A stretch of DNA of 64,000 nt from a virus, in the IMG/VR virus record IMGVR_UViG_3300027773_000004, positions 16,824 through 80,823 of that record. One strand, given 5' to 3'. Below, one piece after another: positions 41,002 to 48,445 of the stretch (position 1 is the stretch's first letter; every line of letters begins with the position of its first letter). Both the position numbers and the translations under genes were made by a program. Below the pieces are notes generated by a model. It did no database searches and was not told the origin of the DNA. It saw nothing but the letters and a program-made list of their open reading frames with translations.

Positions 41002-41682
41002 ATGACCCGCACCCCGGCCGCGGCGACGGTGGCAGATGTGCCGCCGCCGAGTCTGCACGGCTTCAGCTTGGACCACCTGGCGCCGTTCTGCGCCGAGAAA
41101 TCGTTTCCGCGCGACGCCAATCCCGAGTTCCGCACCTTCTACGTCGGCTGCGACGACGTGCACGGCATCCTCGCGCACCTGCTGTCGCGGGCCCGCCAGT
41201 CGCTGGTCATGAACATGTTCGGCTACGCGGACGAGGCTCTCAACGACCTCGTCATGCGGCTCGTCATGGACCCGTCCGTGCTGGTCATGGTGACGCTGGA
41301 CAAAAGCCAGGCGGGCGGGGTCCACGAACGGCAGCTCCTCGAAGCCGACCGCAAGCAGGCGCTCGCCGAGTTCGACACGCATTTTGCGATCGGCCAGAGC
41401 GCGACGCACCAGATCAGCCACACCAAGGGCGGCGTTATCGACGGCGTCGTCGGATGGGAAGGCTCGACGAACTGGTCGGCCTCCGGCGAGGGCACTTTCG
41501 TGCTCGACGGCCGCCCCGGCGGCCCTCGGTACCGGGCGCAGAACAACACCCTGACGGTTTACACCAACCCCTATGAATTGCGCCGCGCGACGATCCGGCT
41601 GACGCGCGAGCATCTCGTTGCCAAGGGGCAGCACCAGAAACCTGCGCCGCGGCGGCGGCAGAGCGCGCCCTTGGCAAGATAG
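41002..41682 (+). CDS. Phospholipase D-family nuclease/hydrolase-like protein
   Basis: 226 residues. The sequence HTKGGVIDGVVGWEGSTNWS contains the PLD core: His140, Lys142, Asp147 and GSTN at 154-157. Only one HKD motif is present, as in dimeric PLD endonucleases. FRTFYVGCDDVHGILAHLL and RQSLVMNMFGYADEAL fit the fold. No signal peptide is visible. It could act on DNA or on membrane lipid; PLD-type enzymes appear in some phage tail-tip and anti-host contexts. Confidence 0.75.
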   Translation: MTRTPAAATVADVPPPSLHGFSLDHLAPFCAEKSFPRDANPEFRTFYVGCDDVHGILAHLLSRARQSLVMNMFGYADEALNDLVMRLVMDPSVLVMVTLDKSQAGGVHERQLLEADRKQALAEFDTHFAIGQSATHQISHTKGGVIDGVVGWEGSTNWSASGEGTFVLDGRPGGPRYRAQNNTLTVYTNPYELRRATIRLTREHLVAKGQHQKPAPRRRQSAPLAR

Positions 41683-41700
41683 CCTTGAGGTAAGAACACG

Positions 41701-42114
41701 ATGACGAACGCGACCCAGTCGCGGGGATCGCCCGCGGTGCATCAGCAGATCGGCGCCCTGCGCGGCCACGTCGAGGGCATCGTCGCATCGCTTTCACGCC
41801 TGCGAGAAGATTTCCGTGAGGACCTGAAGGCGAGCGAGCAACGCCTCCTCGAGCGCATGACCGAACGCAACGAGGTCCAGAAGGAGACGCTGAGCCATGC
41901 CCAGGCCGGCGTCGACGGCCGTTTGTCGCGCCTCGAAACCAAGGTCGAGGGCGTCGATACCAAAATCGGCGAGATGAAGGATGAGCTGGCGGCAATGCGC
42001 GGCCGCGACAGCGGCGTCGAGAAGGCCGCGATGCGCTGGGAGCGCTGGGTGCATTGGACGGTGTCGCTGCTCACTGGCGGTGGGGTCCTGGCGCAGATGT
42101 TCCACAACCGCTAG
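41701..42114 (+). CDS. Coiled-coil membrane protein (DUF1515-like)
   Basis: 137 residues. A long coiled coil (VHQQIGALRGHVEGIVASL, RLLERMTERNEVQKE, LSRLETKVEGVDTKIGEM) ends in a C-terminal hydrophobic segment (WTVSLLTGGGVLAQMF). It matches small phage proteins of the DUF1515 kind next to endolysin genes. It may take part in lysis, for example as a holin-associated or spanin-like protein. Confidence 0.6.
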   Translation: MTNATQSRGSPAVHQQIGALRGHVEGIVASLSRLREDFREDLKASEQRLLERMTERNEVQKETLSHAQAGVDGRLSRLETKVEGVDTKIGEMKDELAAMRGRDSGVEKAAMRWERWVHWTVSLLTGGGVLAQMFHNR

Positions 42115-42122
42115 GTGGCGCC

Positions 42123-42680
42123 ATGGCCGATATGAAGGCGGCGCTGATCGCGGCGATGACCAAGGCCGGCATCACCGATCCCGATGAGCGCGCGATGATC
42201 GCGGCGATTGCCGGCGGCGAGAGCGGGTTCGCGCCGCAGACCGAGATGAGCTACGCGCACACGCCGAACGTCCGCATCCGGCAGATTTTCGGCACCCGGG
42301 TGCCGGCCGACGACGCGGCGCTCAATGCGCTGAAAGCCGACGACCGCGAGTTCTTCGATGCCGTCTATGGGGGCCGCTACGGCAACCGACCGGGCACCGA
42401 TGACGGCTACACCTACCGCGGCCGGGGGCCGTTCCAACTGACCTTCCGCGGCAATTACGACGCGATCGGCAAGGCCATCGGCCAGGACCTCGTCGGCAAT
42501 CCCGATCTCGTCAACGATCCTGTCATCGGCGCCGAGACGGCCGTCGCCTACATCAAGGCGCGCTACCACGGCGGCGGGTTCAACATGATGCTCGCCTGCG
42601 TCGGCTGGAACACGCCGGACATGCGGCGGCGCAAGACGCAGCTTTATCAGCAGTTCAAAGCCTCGGGCGAGTTCGCCTGA
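42123..42680 (+). CDS. Endolysin, GH19 chitinase/lysozyme family
   Basis: 185 residues from the ATG at 42123. GGESGF (Glu33) and YRGRGPFQLTFRGNYDAIG (from residue 98) are the GH19 signature, with VGNPDLVNDP following. The enzyme would cut peptidoglycan glycan strands at the end of infection. There is no signal peptide, so release depends on a holin. It is followed by further lysis-type genes. Confidence 0.9.
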   Translation: MADMKAALIAAMTKAGITDPDERAMIAAIAGGESGFAPQTEMSYAHTPNVRIRQIFGTRVPADDAALNALKADDREFFDAVYGGRYGNRPGTDDGYTYRGRGPFQLTFRGNYDAIGKAIGQDLVGNPDLVNDPVIGAETAVAYIKARYHGGGFNMMLACVGWNTPDMRRRKTQLYQQFKASGEFA

Positions 42681-42682
42681 AA

Positions 42683-42830
42683 ATGACCCGCCATCTCGCC
42701 GCTGCGCTCGCGATGGTGGTGGCGGCGGCAGAGCCGGCCTGCCCAGATGCAGATCATCGGCGGCGACTGCCCCTGCGTCGTCGATGCCGGCAGACTGACC
42801 GCCACCGCGACCGCGGCGGGGGTGGCTTAG
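42683..42830 (+). pseudogene. Small exported peptide gene, apparently frameshifted
   Basis: The ATG at 42683 starts a signal-peptide-like sequence (RHLAAALAMVVAAAEPAC). Its frame then becomes an Arg-rich unlikely protein. The overlapping frame from 42747 codes QIIGGDCPCVVDAG and stops at 42830. One indel near 42740 would join the two into a plausible cysteine-containing exported peptide. This could be a real mutation, a sequencing error or recoding. Confidence 0.35.
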
Positions 42831-42833
42831 CTG

Positions 42834-43043
42834 TCAGAGTGCATGTGGTAAACCAGTGGCCTGAGCCGGGGCGGCCTCTTTGGGTTCCCGCCGCGATTTG
42901 GCGATCATTGCGCAAAATACCTTCTTTGCTATGAAGTCATCGGCGTAGTCGAAAAACTCATCGAGCACGCGGACGCCGGCCTCAATCATCTCCGGCGTAA
43001 CCTCTATCTCGGTGGTTGAAGTTGTCTCGCTCTCTCGTTCCAT
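42834..43043 (-). CDS. Small hypothetical protein
   Basis: 69 residues from the ATG at 43043, with AAAGG upstream; an ATG at 43052 is possible. EVTPEMIEAGVRVLDEFFDY and AKKVFCAMIAKS follow a pattern seen in many small alphaproteobacterial and phage proteins starting with VTPEMIEAG. It is the only minus-strand gene in the lysis region. Function unknown. Confidence 0.6.
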   Translation of the reverse strand: MERESETTSTTEIEVTPEMIEAGVRVLDEFFDYADDFIAKKVFCAMIAKSRREPKEAAPAQATGLPHAL

Positions 43044-43203
43044 ACTCGCCATCCTTTCGGCTCGATCCGCTCGACATGTTCGCGCGGGACAAGACAAAGC
43101 GCAAATAGGTGCGGCAGGCGTCACCCGACATCGGCGCCGACGCCAAACTAACCTGAACACCGCTCCGGGGCGGCCTTGGCACTCCCGCGACTGGAGGCTC
43201 GAC

Positions 43204-43686
43204 ATGATCCGCCTCCAGTTCTCGACGCAGCGCGGCCTCAGTTCGGCGCTGATCCGCTGGTTTGGCCACCTCGGGCCCTTCACCCATGTCGATGCGATAA
43301 TGCGCGACACCGGCCCGCGGCAAGGCTGGCTCCTTGGGGCACGCTGGCGAGGCCCCTACGGTCGGGGAGTGCAGATACGGCCGCCCGACTATGCCGTGTT
43401 CAGCCGTCGTCTCGTCGTCGATATCCCGGTGCCGTGGCCGCGGGAACAGTGGTTCTACCGCTATCTGCGCGATCAGCTCGGCAAGCCTTACGATATCTCC
43501 GCCATCCTGGGCTTTGCCTCCGGCCGCGACTGGCGCGCCGACGACAGTTGGTTCTGCTCGGAGTTGATCGCTGCCGCACTCGAGGCCGCAGGCGTCTTCG
43601 CGCGGCCCCTCTGCTGCCAGGTCAACAAGATCGACCCTGACGATCTGCTGCTCGCGCTGAGCATGCTGGTGCCGATCGCCGCCTGA
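43204..43686 (+). CDS. Permuted papain-like amidase (YiiX/NlpC-P60 type)
   Basis: 160 residues from the ATG at 43204. THVDAIM contains the candidate catalytic His28, and SWFCSELIAAAL the catalytic Cys118; QLGKPYDISAILGF precedes it. This His-before-Cys order is typical of permuted papain-like hydrolases. Such proteins in phages are thought to act on peptidoglycan or lipid-linked amides. It lies in the lysis region. Confidence 0.75.
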   Translation: MIRLQFSTQRGLSSALIRWFGHLGPFTHVDAIMRDTGPRQGWLLGARWRGPYGRGVQIRPPDYAVFSRRLVVDIPVPWPREQWFYRYLRDQLGKPYDISAILGFASGRDWRADDSWFCSELIAAALEAAGVFARPLCCQVNKIDPDDLLLALSMLVPIAA

Positions 43687-43719
43687 ACTCCTCCCTCCCT
43701 AACCCGAAAGGACGCCGCC

Positions 43720-44223
43720 ATGGACGCCGCTTCCGCGTGGCTCGCCGCGCATTGGTATCTGCCGTTTGCCCTCCTGCTGGTGCGGTGCGCCGCCGAGGCC
43801 TACGTCAACCTGACCGGCACGCCCGATCCGGCCACGACATGGGGCAAGGTCTATGCCTGGATCGAAAAAGCCGGCGGCATCTGGTCGGCGCTCGCCAAGG
43901 ATAAGGGCATCCCGTCGCCGCTGTCCGAAGACAGGATCAAGGCGGCGCACGCGATCGCCGACAATCTGGTCACGGTGGCGAAGGACATTGCCGCCGAGGC
44001 CAAGGCCGTCATGCAGGCACCGAAAGTGCTGCAGCCGGTCAAGATCGCCGAGGCCGGGGTTTCGCTGATCCCCGATGCGCAGCGCGTTGCGATGATCATC
44101 GAGACGCTCAAGGCGATGGGAATGATCGTGCCGCGTGATGCGACCGCTGCCGCACCTGCAGTACCTGCGGTGCCGCCCGCGCCCGCCGCAGAACCGGCAC
44201 CTGCGGTAGGGACCGTCGCCTAG
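43720..44223 (+). CDS. Membrane-anchored protein, possible holin
   Basis: 167 residues. One N-terminal hydrophobic segment (HWYLPFALLLVRCAAEAYV) precedes helices (AHAIADNLVTVAKDIAAEAK) and a Pro/Ala-rich C terminus (APAVPAVPPAPAAEPAPA). Similar proteins near endolysin genes are sometimes annotated as holins, but with a single membrane segment this is only a suggestion. Confidence 0.5.
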   Translation: MDAASAWLAAHWYLPFALLLVRCAAEAYVNLTGTPDPATTWGKVYAWIEKAGGIWSALAKDKGIPSPLSEDRIKAAHAIADNLVTVAKDIAAEAKAVMQAPKVLQPVKIAEAGVSLIPDAQRVAMIIETLKAMGMIVPRDATAAAPAVPAVPPAPAAEPAPAVGTVA

Positions 44224-44239
44224 CGCCGGCATTACTCAA

Positions 44240-44482
44240 ATGCGCGCGGCGCGGACCAGATGCCCGAACCCGGCGTGCCGGGATGGGCTGGTGCCGCGCG
44301 CGGCCGATCCGCAACGCCCGGCCTTCGACCGCTTTCCGCAACTCTGCCCGGATTGCGGCGGCGCGGGAACGGTCGAATATTCTGCGGCTGACCGGAAGAA
44401 GGATGCCGACGCCGCGGTTGCGCGATGCCCTTGCGGCCTCGTGCCTGAGCGGTGCGACGGTTCGTGCTGCTGCTATGACTGA
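44240..44482 (+). CDS. Small zinc-finger-like protein
   Basis: 80 residues with cysteine pairs: CPNPAC, CPDCGGAGT, CPCG and CDGSCC. The CxxCGGAGT element resembles the DnaJ-type zinc finger. It lies just before a strong terminator. It may bind nucleic acid or protein; function unknown. Confidence 0.55.
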   Translation: MRAARTRCPNPACRDGLVPRAADPQRPAFDRFPQLCPDCGGAGTVEYSAADRKKDADAAVARCPCGLVPERCDGSCCCYD

Positions 44483-44540
44483 GCGGGGGTTCGGCGCCGC
44501 ATAGCTGACGCGCCTGCGCGCGTCAGAGTACGACACTATG

Positions 44541-44583
44541 AAGACCCGGCGGCTCCCCTCGTGGGCGCCGCCGGGTCTTTTTT
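44541..44583 (+). terminator. Strong rho-independent terminator
   Basis: AAGACCCGGCGGC (44541-44553) pairs perfectly over 13 bp with GCCGCCGGGTCTT (44567-44579), followed by six Ts. It ends the long structural/lysis operon and separates it from the convergent regulator gene. Confidence 0.9.
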
Positions 44584-44601
44584 GCGTTTCCGGCCAGGTC
44601 T

Positions 44602-45204
44602 TCAGCCGGCTTGCGCCGCGAGCGGCTGCGCCTCCGTGACGGCACCGGTGCTGCCGCCCGTGCCGGTGGCGCGCTGCCTGCCGGTCTGCGCGGCCCGACC
44701 CCGGCGGCGCTGCGCCCGGTCGATGTCCGCCACCTTGGCCTCCGGCACGAACAACTTGCCGTCGCGCTCGACGATCTTGCCGCTCTTGACGGCGCGCGAG
44801 ATGACGCTCGCCACCAGGTTCGGCCGGTCGGTGAAGCGGCTCGTCAGCGTTGCCGGCGTGATGCCGTTGGACGGGATCGCGGCGAGGATGCGGCTGCCCA
44901 GCGGTTGCTGCGCGGTCGACGACGACGATGCGCCGGCGCTCGTGCGCCGGTTGCGCCCGGTCGCGATGGTCTTGCGCGGGCGCCCGCGGCCGGTACGCGC
45001 CGCCGGCGGTGTCGCCGCCGCGGGCTGTTGCCGGGTGCCGAGCGAATAGCCCCAACCGGCAGCGGAGTACGCGGTCAACGCATGCTGCATTCCGGCGCGC
45101 GCCTCGGCTGCGGCGGCATTGGGCGTCGGCAACGCGTAGATCATGCGCCCGAGTTCGGCGATCTGCTGCGGCAGGCCACGGTCGATGGTCGATGCAGTGT
45201 CCAT
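44602..45204 (-). CDS. AT-hook / winged-helix DNA-binding regulator
   Basis: 200 residues from the ATG at 45204, with GAGGGAGAGGG upstream. A helical N terminus is followed by the AT-hook-like GRGRPRK, then a winged-helix-like region (GSRILAAIPSNGITPATLTS, ASVISRAVKSGKIVERDGKL) and a basic disordered tail. It is divergent from the gene at 45292 and a palindrome lies between them, so it may regulate both. Confidence 0.65.
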   Translation of the reverse strand: MDTASTIDRGLPQQIAELGRMIYALPTPNAAAAEARAGMQHALTAYSAAGWGYSLGTRQQPAAATPPAARTGRGRPRKTIATGRNRRTSAGASSSSTAQQPLGSRILAAIPSNGITPATLTSRFTDRPNLVASVISRAVKSGKIVERDGKLFVPEAKVADIDRAQRRRGRAAQTGRQRATGTGGSTGAVTEAQPLAAQAG

Positions 45205-45253
45205 GATTTCCCTCTCCCTCACGTGCAGCGGCAGTGCACTGCGACGGCAATAG

Positions 45254-45264
45254 CGCAAATTGCG
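45254..45264. promoter_or_regulatory. Palindrome in divergent intergenic region
   Basis: CGCAA-A-TTGCG is a perfect inverted repeat in an AT-rich patch between two divergent genes. It is a candidate operator for the regulator at 44602-45204. Confidence 0.4.
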
Positions 45265-45291
45265 ATATTTTGATACACCGTCTTTACGAAT

Positions 45292-45909
45292 ATGGTGATC
45301 GCAACACTGCTGCAACCGGCTCCCGACCAGCTCATGAACGCACTCCGCCCCGACAGGCGCAGATCTTCGCCACCTTGCCTTACCAAAGAACGGCAGCCGA
45401 GACTGGTGCTAAGCCGTCCCGTTGCCGCAATGATTGCGGCATACGCACTTGCGGCAAATGCCACCGCCGATCCGCCGACAGCGATGCTGACCCCCGATCC
45501 GGTTCTGACCCCCGGCGTCGTCGCCTCGACAGACGCCGATGCGATCTGCGGCCACGCTGGCGGCGGGTCCTACTCGCGTGCTCATCGCTTCACCACGCCG
45601 GAGATGAAGGCACAGGTCTTTGCCGAGTACGGCATGGCCGTCCCGGTTGGGCCCGAGCGGCGCCGGTGGGAAATTGACCATCGTGTGCCTCTGGCGTTGG
45701 GCGGCGCCGACGATCTCCGCAACCTATGGCCGCAATACCGGGGCGGCCTATGGGGCTATCCGGCGAAAGATCGGTTTGAAGCCTACGCGGCGCGCGAGGT
45801 GTGCGACGGCCGCGTGCCGCTGGCGACGGCGCAGGGATGGTTCCTCGCACCGGACTGGCGCGTCGGATACTGCGCCGTCTTTCGCGATGAGAATTGTCCG
45901 GCGCGGTAA
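45292..45909 (+). CDS. Exported HNH-type nuclease-like protein
   Basis: Up to 205 residues. An internal hydrophobic segment (VAAMIAAYALAANATADP) suggests a signal peptide if translation starts near 45334 or 45430; no clear ribosome-binding site decides this. The domain SRAHRFTTPEMKAQVFAEYG, WEIDHRVPLALGGADDLRNLWPQ contains a His-rich HNH-like core (EIDHRVPLALGG). Exported proteins with this core are widespread in Proteobacteria. It might degrade extracellular or periplasmic DNA. Confidence 0.65.
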   Translation: MVIATLLQPAPDQLMNALRPDRRRSSPPCLTKERQPRLVLSRPVAAMIAAYALAANATADPPTAMLTPDPVLTPGVVASTDADAICGHAGGGSYSRAHRFTTPEMKAQVFAEYGMAVPVGPERRRWEIDHRVPLALGGADDLRNLWPQYRGGLWGYPAKDRFEAYAAREVCDGRVPLATAQGWFLAPDWRVGYCAVFRDENCPAR

Positions 45910-45969
45910 AAGCCATCCGGGCCGAAGTAGACCGATCCTAAGCAACCGCAGTGCTAGGGGAGCGGGGTT

Positions 45970-46497
45970 ATGACGACGCAACCCTTCTCCGACGCCGACC
46001 TCCTGGCGTGCCTTCCCAAGCTGCGGCGCTATGCCTACAGCCTCACCCGCAATCCGGCCGACGCCGAGGATCTGGTGCAGCAGACGATCATGCGCGCCCT
46101 CACGAAGCGGCATCTGTTCGAGCCGGGCACCAACCTGACGGGTTGGCTCATGACGCTCGCGCACAACCAGCGCATCAATTCGGTGAGGAAAGCGGTTCGC
46201 GAGAGCACGATCGAACTCGAACCGGAGCAGGTCGAGCAGGTCCGCGCCGTTGTCGACCCCGAAGCGCGGCGGCTGCTGAGCGAGGTCGAGGCGGCGATGC
46301 GCCGGTTGCCGCGGGGGCAGCGGCGGCTCCTCATGCAGGCCGCGCTCAGCGCCGACAACTACGAGGAGATGGCGGCGTACGAGGCGATCCCGGTCGGGAC
46401 CGTGCGATCGCGGCTGTCCCGCGCCCGCCAGGCGTTGCGCGCGCTGGTGCACGGCGCCGAGCTCGGCCGCGACGAGCGCGAGCATCTCGGCCTGTGA
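45970..46497 (+). CDS. ECF-type RNA polymerase sigma factor
   Basis: 175 residues. Region 2 is visible as LRRYAYSLTRNPADAEDLVQ and TGWLMTLAHNQRINSVRK, and region 4 as RRLPRGQRRLLMQAALSA and AIPVGTVRSRLSRARQALRA. This is a complete two-region ECF sigma factor of the alphaproteobacterial RpoE/EcfG-like kind. No anti-sigma gene is adjacent. Its stop overlaps the start of the ParB-like gene. A phage-encoded ECF factor would redirect host polymerase to particular promoters. Confidence 0.9.
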   Translation: MTTQPFSDADLLACLPKLRRYAYSLTRNPADAEDLVQQTIMRALTKRHLFEPGTNLTGWLMTLAHNQRINSVRKAVRESTIELEPEQVEQVRAVVDPEARRLLSEVEAAMRRLPRGQRRLLMQAALSADNYEEMAAYEAIPVGTVRSRLSRARQALRALVHGAELGRDEREHLGL

Positions 46498-47345
46498 GCG
46501 GCTTGCGCCCGATCGCATCGCTGGCGCCGGCCTCCCTGCATGGGGTCCGCTTCAACGAAGATGTCGGCGATCCGCCGGAGCTGCGCTGGGTCGATCCCGC
46601 GACGTTGTGGGTAGACGACACCTACCAGCGCCGGATCGGCAAGGAAGGCACCGCCCTGATCCGGCGGATCCTCGGCCGGTTCGACTGGTCGAAGTTCCAG
46701 GCGCCGAACGTCATCGAGACGCCGCACGGCCTCGTCATCACCAACGGCCAGCACTCGGCGACGATCGCCGCGACGCACCCCGCCGTCGAGCTGATCCCGG
46801 TGCTGGTCAGCCGGCCGCGTTCGGTCGCGCGGCAGGCCGAGTCGTTCATCGCGATCAACACCGACCGCACCGCGGTTACGAAACCGCAGCTGTTCCATTC
46901 CGCCCTCGTCGCCGGCGACCCCGAAATCATCGCGATCCAGAAGGTCATGGACGAGACGGGTGTCCGCGTGCCGCGCTCGCCGCCGCCGCGCAAGGACCTC
47001 TACAAGCCGGGCGACACGGTTGCGGTCGGGACCGTCATCGACTTCTACCGCTCGCATGGCCCTGGTGCCTTGCGCACCGCGCTGTCGCTGCTGAAGACGC
47101 GGCGGCCGATCCAGATGATCGAAGTGCGGGCGCTCGAACTCCTGATGTTCGACCCCGACTACCGCGGCAACTGGGATCCCGCCGCGGTCGGCCCGATCGT
47201 TGCGGCGTCGTCCGGCTATGAGCGGCGCGAGGCCGAGGCGATGGCGCTGACGCACGAACGGCCGCTCTACGCAGCGCTTGCGCTCGTCTGGTACCGACGC
47301 GTGCCAAAGAAGATTGCGTCGCCAGAGCTGCGTCGGGCGCGCTGA
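46494..47345 (+). CDS. ParB/Sulfiredoxin-like domain protein
   Basis: 283 residues from a GTG at 46494 (GTGA overlap). WVDPATLWVDDTYQRRIGKE, FDWSKFQAPNVIET and TNGQHSATIAATHPAVELIP follow the ParB N-terminal fold; the usual DGQHR motif is NGQHS here. SFIAINTDRTAV continues the pattern of the DUF6551-like subgroup. Such proteins may bind CTP/ATP or DNA and are common beside phage regulators. Co-translation with the sigma factor suggests a joint regulatory role. Confidence 0.75.
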   Translation: MSGLRPIASLAPASLHGVRFNEDVGDPPELRWVDPATLWVDDTYQRRIGKEGTALIRRILGRFDWSKFQAPNVIETPHGLVITNGQHSATIAATHPAVELIPVLVSRPRSVARQAESFIAINTDRTAVTKPQLFHSALVAGDPEIIAIQKVMDETGVRVPRSPPPRKDLYKPGDTVAVGTVIDFYRSHGPGALRTALSLLKTRRPIQMIEVRALELLMFDPDYRGNWDPAAVGPIVAASSGYERREAEAMALTHERPLYAALALVWYRRVPKKIASPELRRAR

Positions 47346-47628
47346 TTTTCCGGGCGGGGATTGCGAGGGTCTGCGTCGCATATCATCTTCGATATTGACA
47401 TTAACCCGAGGCTCTGTCACAAGCCGCGCCCCATGTTGTGGTTATCGACCATAGCGAAAGCACCAGCCGCCACGCGGAGCGGCTTGCCGCGGCTGTCGCA
47501 AGGCCAGCGGAAGCCGTTTAGCGGGATCGCGCTCGGGTCCTTGATGCCCGAAAATTCGTGCGATCGGCGCGGTACGGAAGGAGGCTCGCTCGGGTAGTAT
47601 ACCCGCAACATGATCGGAACCGATCGAG
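47346..47628 (+). promoter_or_regulatory. Leader region upstream of tRNA array
   Basis: No convincing gene fills these 283 bases. A TTGACA hexamer (47395-47400) is a possible -35 box, but the -10 region is poor. A GATCGG-AA-CCGATC inverted repeat at 47612-47625 is a possible operator. A 64-codon minus-strand ORF (47417-47611) exists but lacks support. Confidence 0.35.
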
Positions 47629-47659
47629 CCTCTCCGGATCACTCCGCGAGAGGTTTTTT
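47629..47659 (+). terminator. Terminator or attenuator before tRNA array
   Basis: CCTCTC (47629-47634) pairs with GAGAGG (47648-47653), with CGGA/TCCG pairing inside, followed by six Ts. Lying 120 bases before the first tRNA, it either ends upstream transcription or attenuates the array. Confidence 0.8.
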
Positions 47660-47778
47660 ATTTTCCGCATTCAGTACGGCGCGGCAAAAAGCCAGCGCCA
47701 CGACACAGCAGTCGCGGTGGAAGCTCCGGGGCAAAGAGCCGTCAAGCCGGCCGCAGCGATCTTCGTTTTGAAATTTCG

Positions 47779-47852
47779 GGGATGTCGTTCAACGGGAGGA
47801 CTTCTGCCCTGCAAGCAGAAAATGTCGGTTCGATTCCGACCATCTCCACCAT
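47779..47852 (+). tRNA. tRNA-Ala(TGC), C33
   Basis: Acceptor GGGGATG/CATCTCC contains the G3:U70 alanine identity pair. The anticodon loop is CCTGCAA, so position 33 is C, not U. T-loop TTCGATT, D-loop with GG, encoded CCA. First gene of the array. Confidence 0.9.
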
Positions 47853-47859
47853 CCTTTTG

Positions 47860-47935
47860 CGGCCATAGCTCAACGGCTGAGAGCGCGGCGTTGCCAATGC
47901 CGAGATGAGGTTTCGACCACCTCTGGCCGCTCCAA
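47860..47935 (+). tRNA. tRNA-Gly(GCC)
   Basis: Acceptor GCGGCCA/TGGCCGC, anticodon loop TTGCCAA, T-loop TTCGACC, discriminator T, encoded CCA. Canonical elbow. Confidence 0.93.
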
Positions 47936-47941
47936 TTCATC

Positions 47942-48037
47942 GGGCGTCGGCGCCAGCAGCGCGGGGCCGTTTTATAAACGGCCGAGACCTGCCAGATCAG
48001 CGGGGACGGCTCGGGGCGGCACCGAGGACGCCTACCA
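47942..48037 (+). tRNA. tRNA-like element with TAT anticodon and long variable region
   Basis: Acceptor GGGCGTC/GACGCCT plus ACCA and anticodon stem GCCGT/ACGGC around TTTATAA are intact. The T-stem CTCGG/CCGAG closes a GGCGGCA loop, the D-arm loop is only CAGCA, and there is an extra ~30-base variable region. The anticodon would read AUA (Ile), yet the form is class II. It may be an atypical tRNA or a mimic. Confidence 0.6.
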
Positions 48038-48045
48038 TTTCTTGA

Positions 48046-48117
48046 TGCGGTGAGGAACAGTTCCCGCGCGGTCTCATAAGCCGCGTCGCGCCGGTGCAAC
48101 TCCGGCCGCCGCAACCA
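48046..48117 (+). tRNA. tRNA-Met(CAT), shortened D-arm
   Basis: Acceptor TGCGGTG/CGCCGCA, anticodon loop CTCATAA, T-loop TGCAACT, encoded CCA. The D-arm is reduced to GGAA-CAG-TTCC. Initiator, elongator or AUA-reading Ile2 use cannot be told from sequence. Confidence 0.75.
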
Positions 48118-48119
48118 TC

Positions 48120-48195
48120 GCCGAGCTGGCAGTGCTAGTGCATGCGCCGGTCCGAAAAACCGGATATCGAGGTGCGATCCCTCGGCTCGGCACCA
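48120..48195 (+). tRNA. tRNA-Phe(GAA), C33, altered elbow
   Basis: Acceptor GCCGAGC/GCTCGGC, anticodon stem CCGGT/ACCGG with loop CCGAAAA (C33). T-loop TGCGATC with G55-C56; D-loop GTGCTAG lacks GG. Encoded CCA. Confidence 0.85.
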
Positions 48196-48204
48196 TCATT
48201 CAAC

Positions 48205-48280
48205 GCGGGTATCGTCCAAAGGCTAGGGCCTCACCCTTCCAAGGTGATGATGACCGGTTCGAGTCCGGCTACCCGCTCCA
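48205..48280 (+). tRNA. tRNA-Gly(TCC)
   Basis: Acceptor GCGGGTA/TACCCGC, anticodon loop CTTCCAA, T-loop TTCGAGT, discriminator T, encoded CCA. Canonical elbow. Confidence 0.92.
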
Positions 48281-48286
48281 GTTCAT

Positions 48287-48362
48287 TCCCATCGACCGAG
48301 CAAGCGAACGGCGCCGCCTGTTAAGCGGATGCAGCCAGGGGCGGTACCTGGGATGGGAGCCA
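48287..48362 (+). tRNA. tRNA-Asn(GTT), altered elbow
   Basis: Acceptor TCCCATC/GATGGGA, discriminator G, encoded CCA, anticodon loop CTGTTAA. T-loop GGCGGTA between CCAGG and CCTGG; D-loop AGCAAGCGAA has no GG. Confidence 0.85.
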
Positions 48363-48368
48363 TTTCAT

Positions 48369-48441
48369 ACGGGCGTGTTCTGGTGAACAACGCGGACTCC
48401 AAACCCGCGAAGGAGAGTTCGATTCTGCTCCGCCGGTGCCA
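48369..48441 (+). tRNA. tRNA-Trp(CCA)
   Basis: Anticodon loop CTCCAAA, T-loop TTCGATT, discriminator G, encoded CCA. Acceptor ACGGGCG/CGCCGGT has one G-G mismatch, and the T-stem has a bulge, so the fold is weaker than its neighbours. Confidence 0.75.
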
Positions 48442-48445
48442 ATTT

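Noticed and set aside
47417-47611. 64-codon minus-strand ORF upstream of the tRNA array
   Set aside because: It has no clear ribosome-binding site or recognised domain, and a competing ORF of similar quality occurs in another minus frame. It may still be a small gene.
47779-47852. Reading the first tRNA as Cys(GCA) by shifting the loop
   Set aside because: A shift breaks the anticodon stem; the TGC register has a perfect stem and the acceptor carries the alanine G3:U70 pair.
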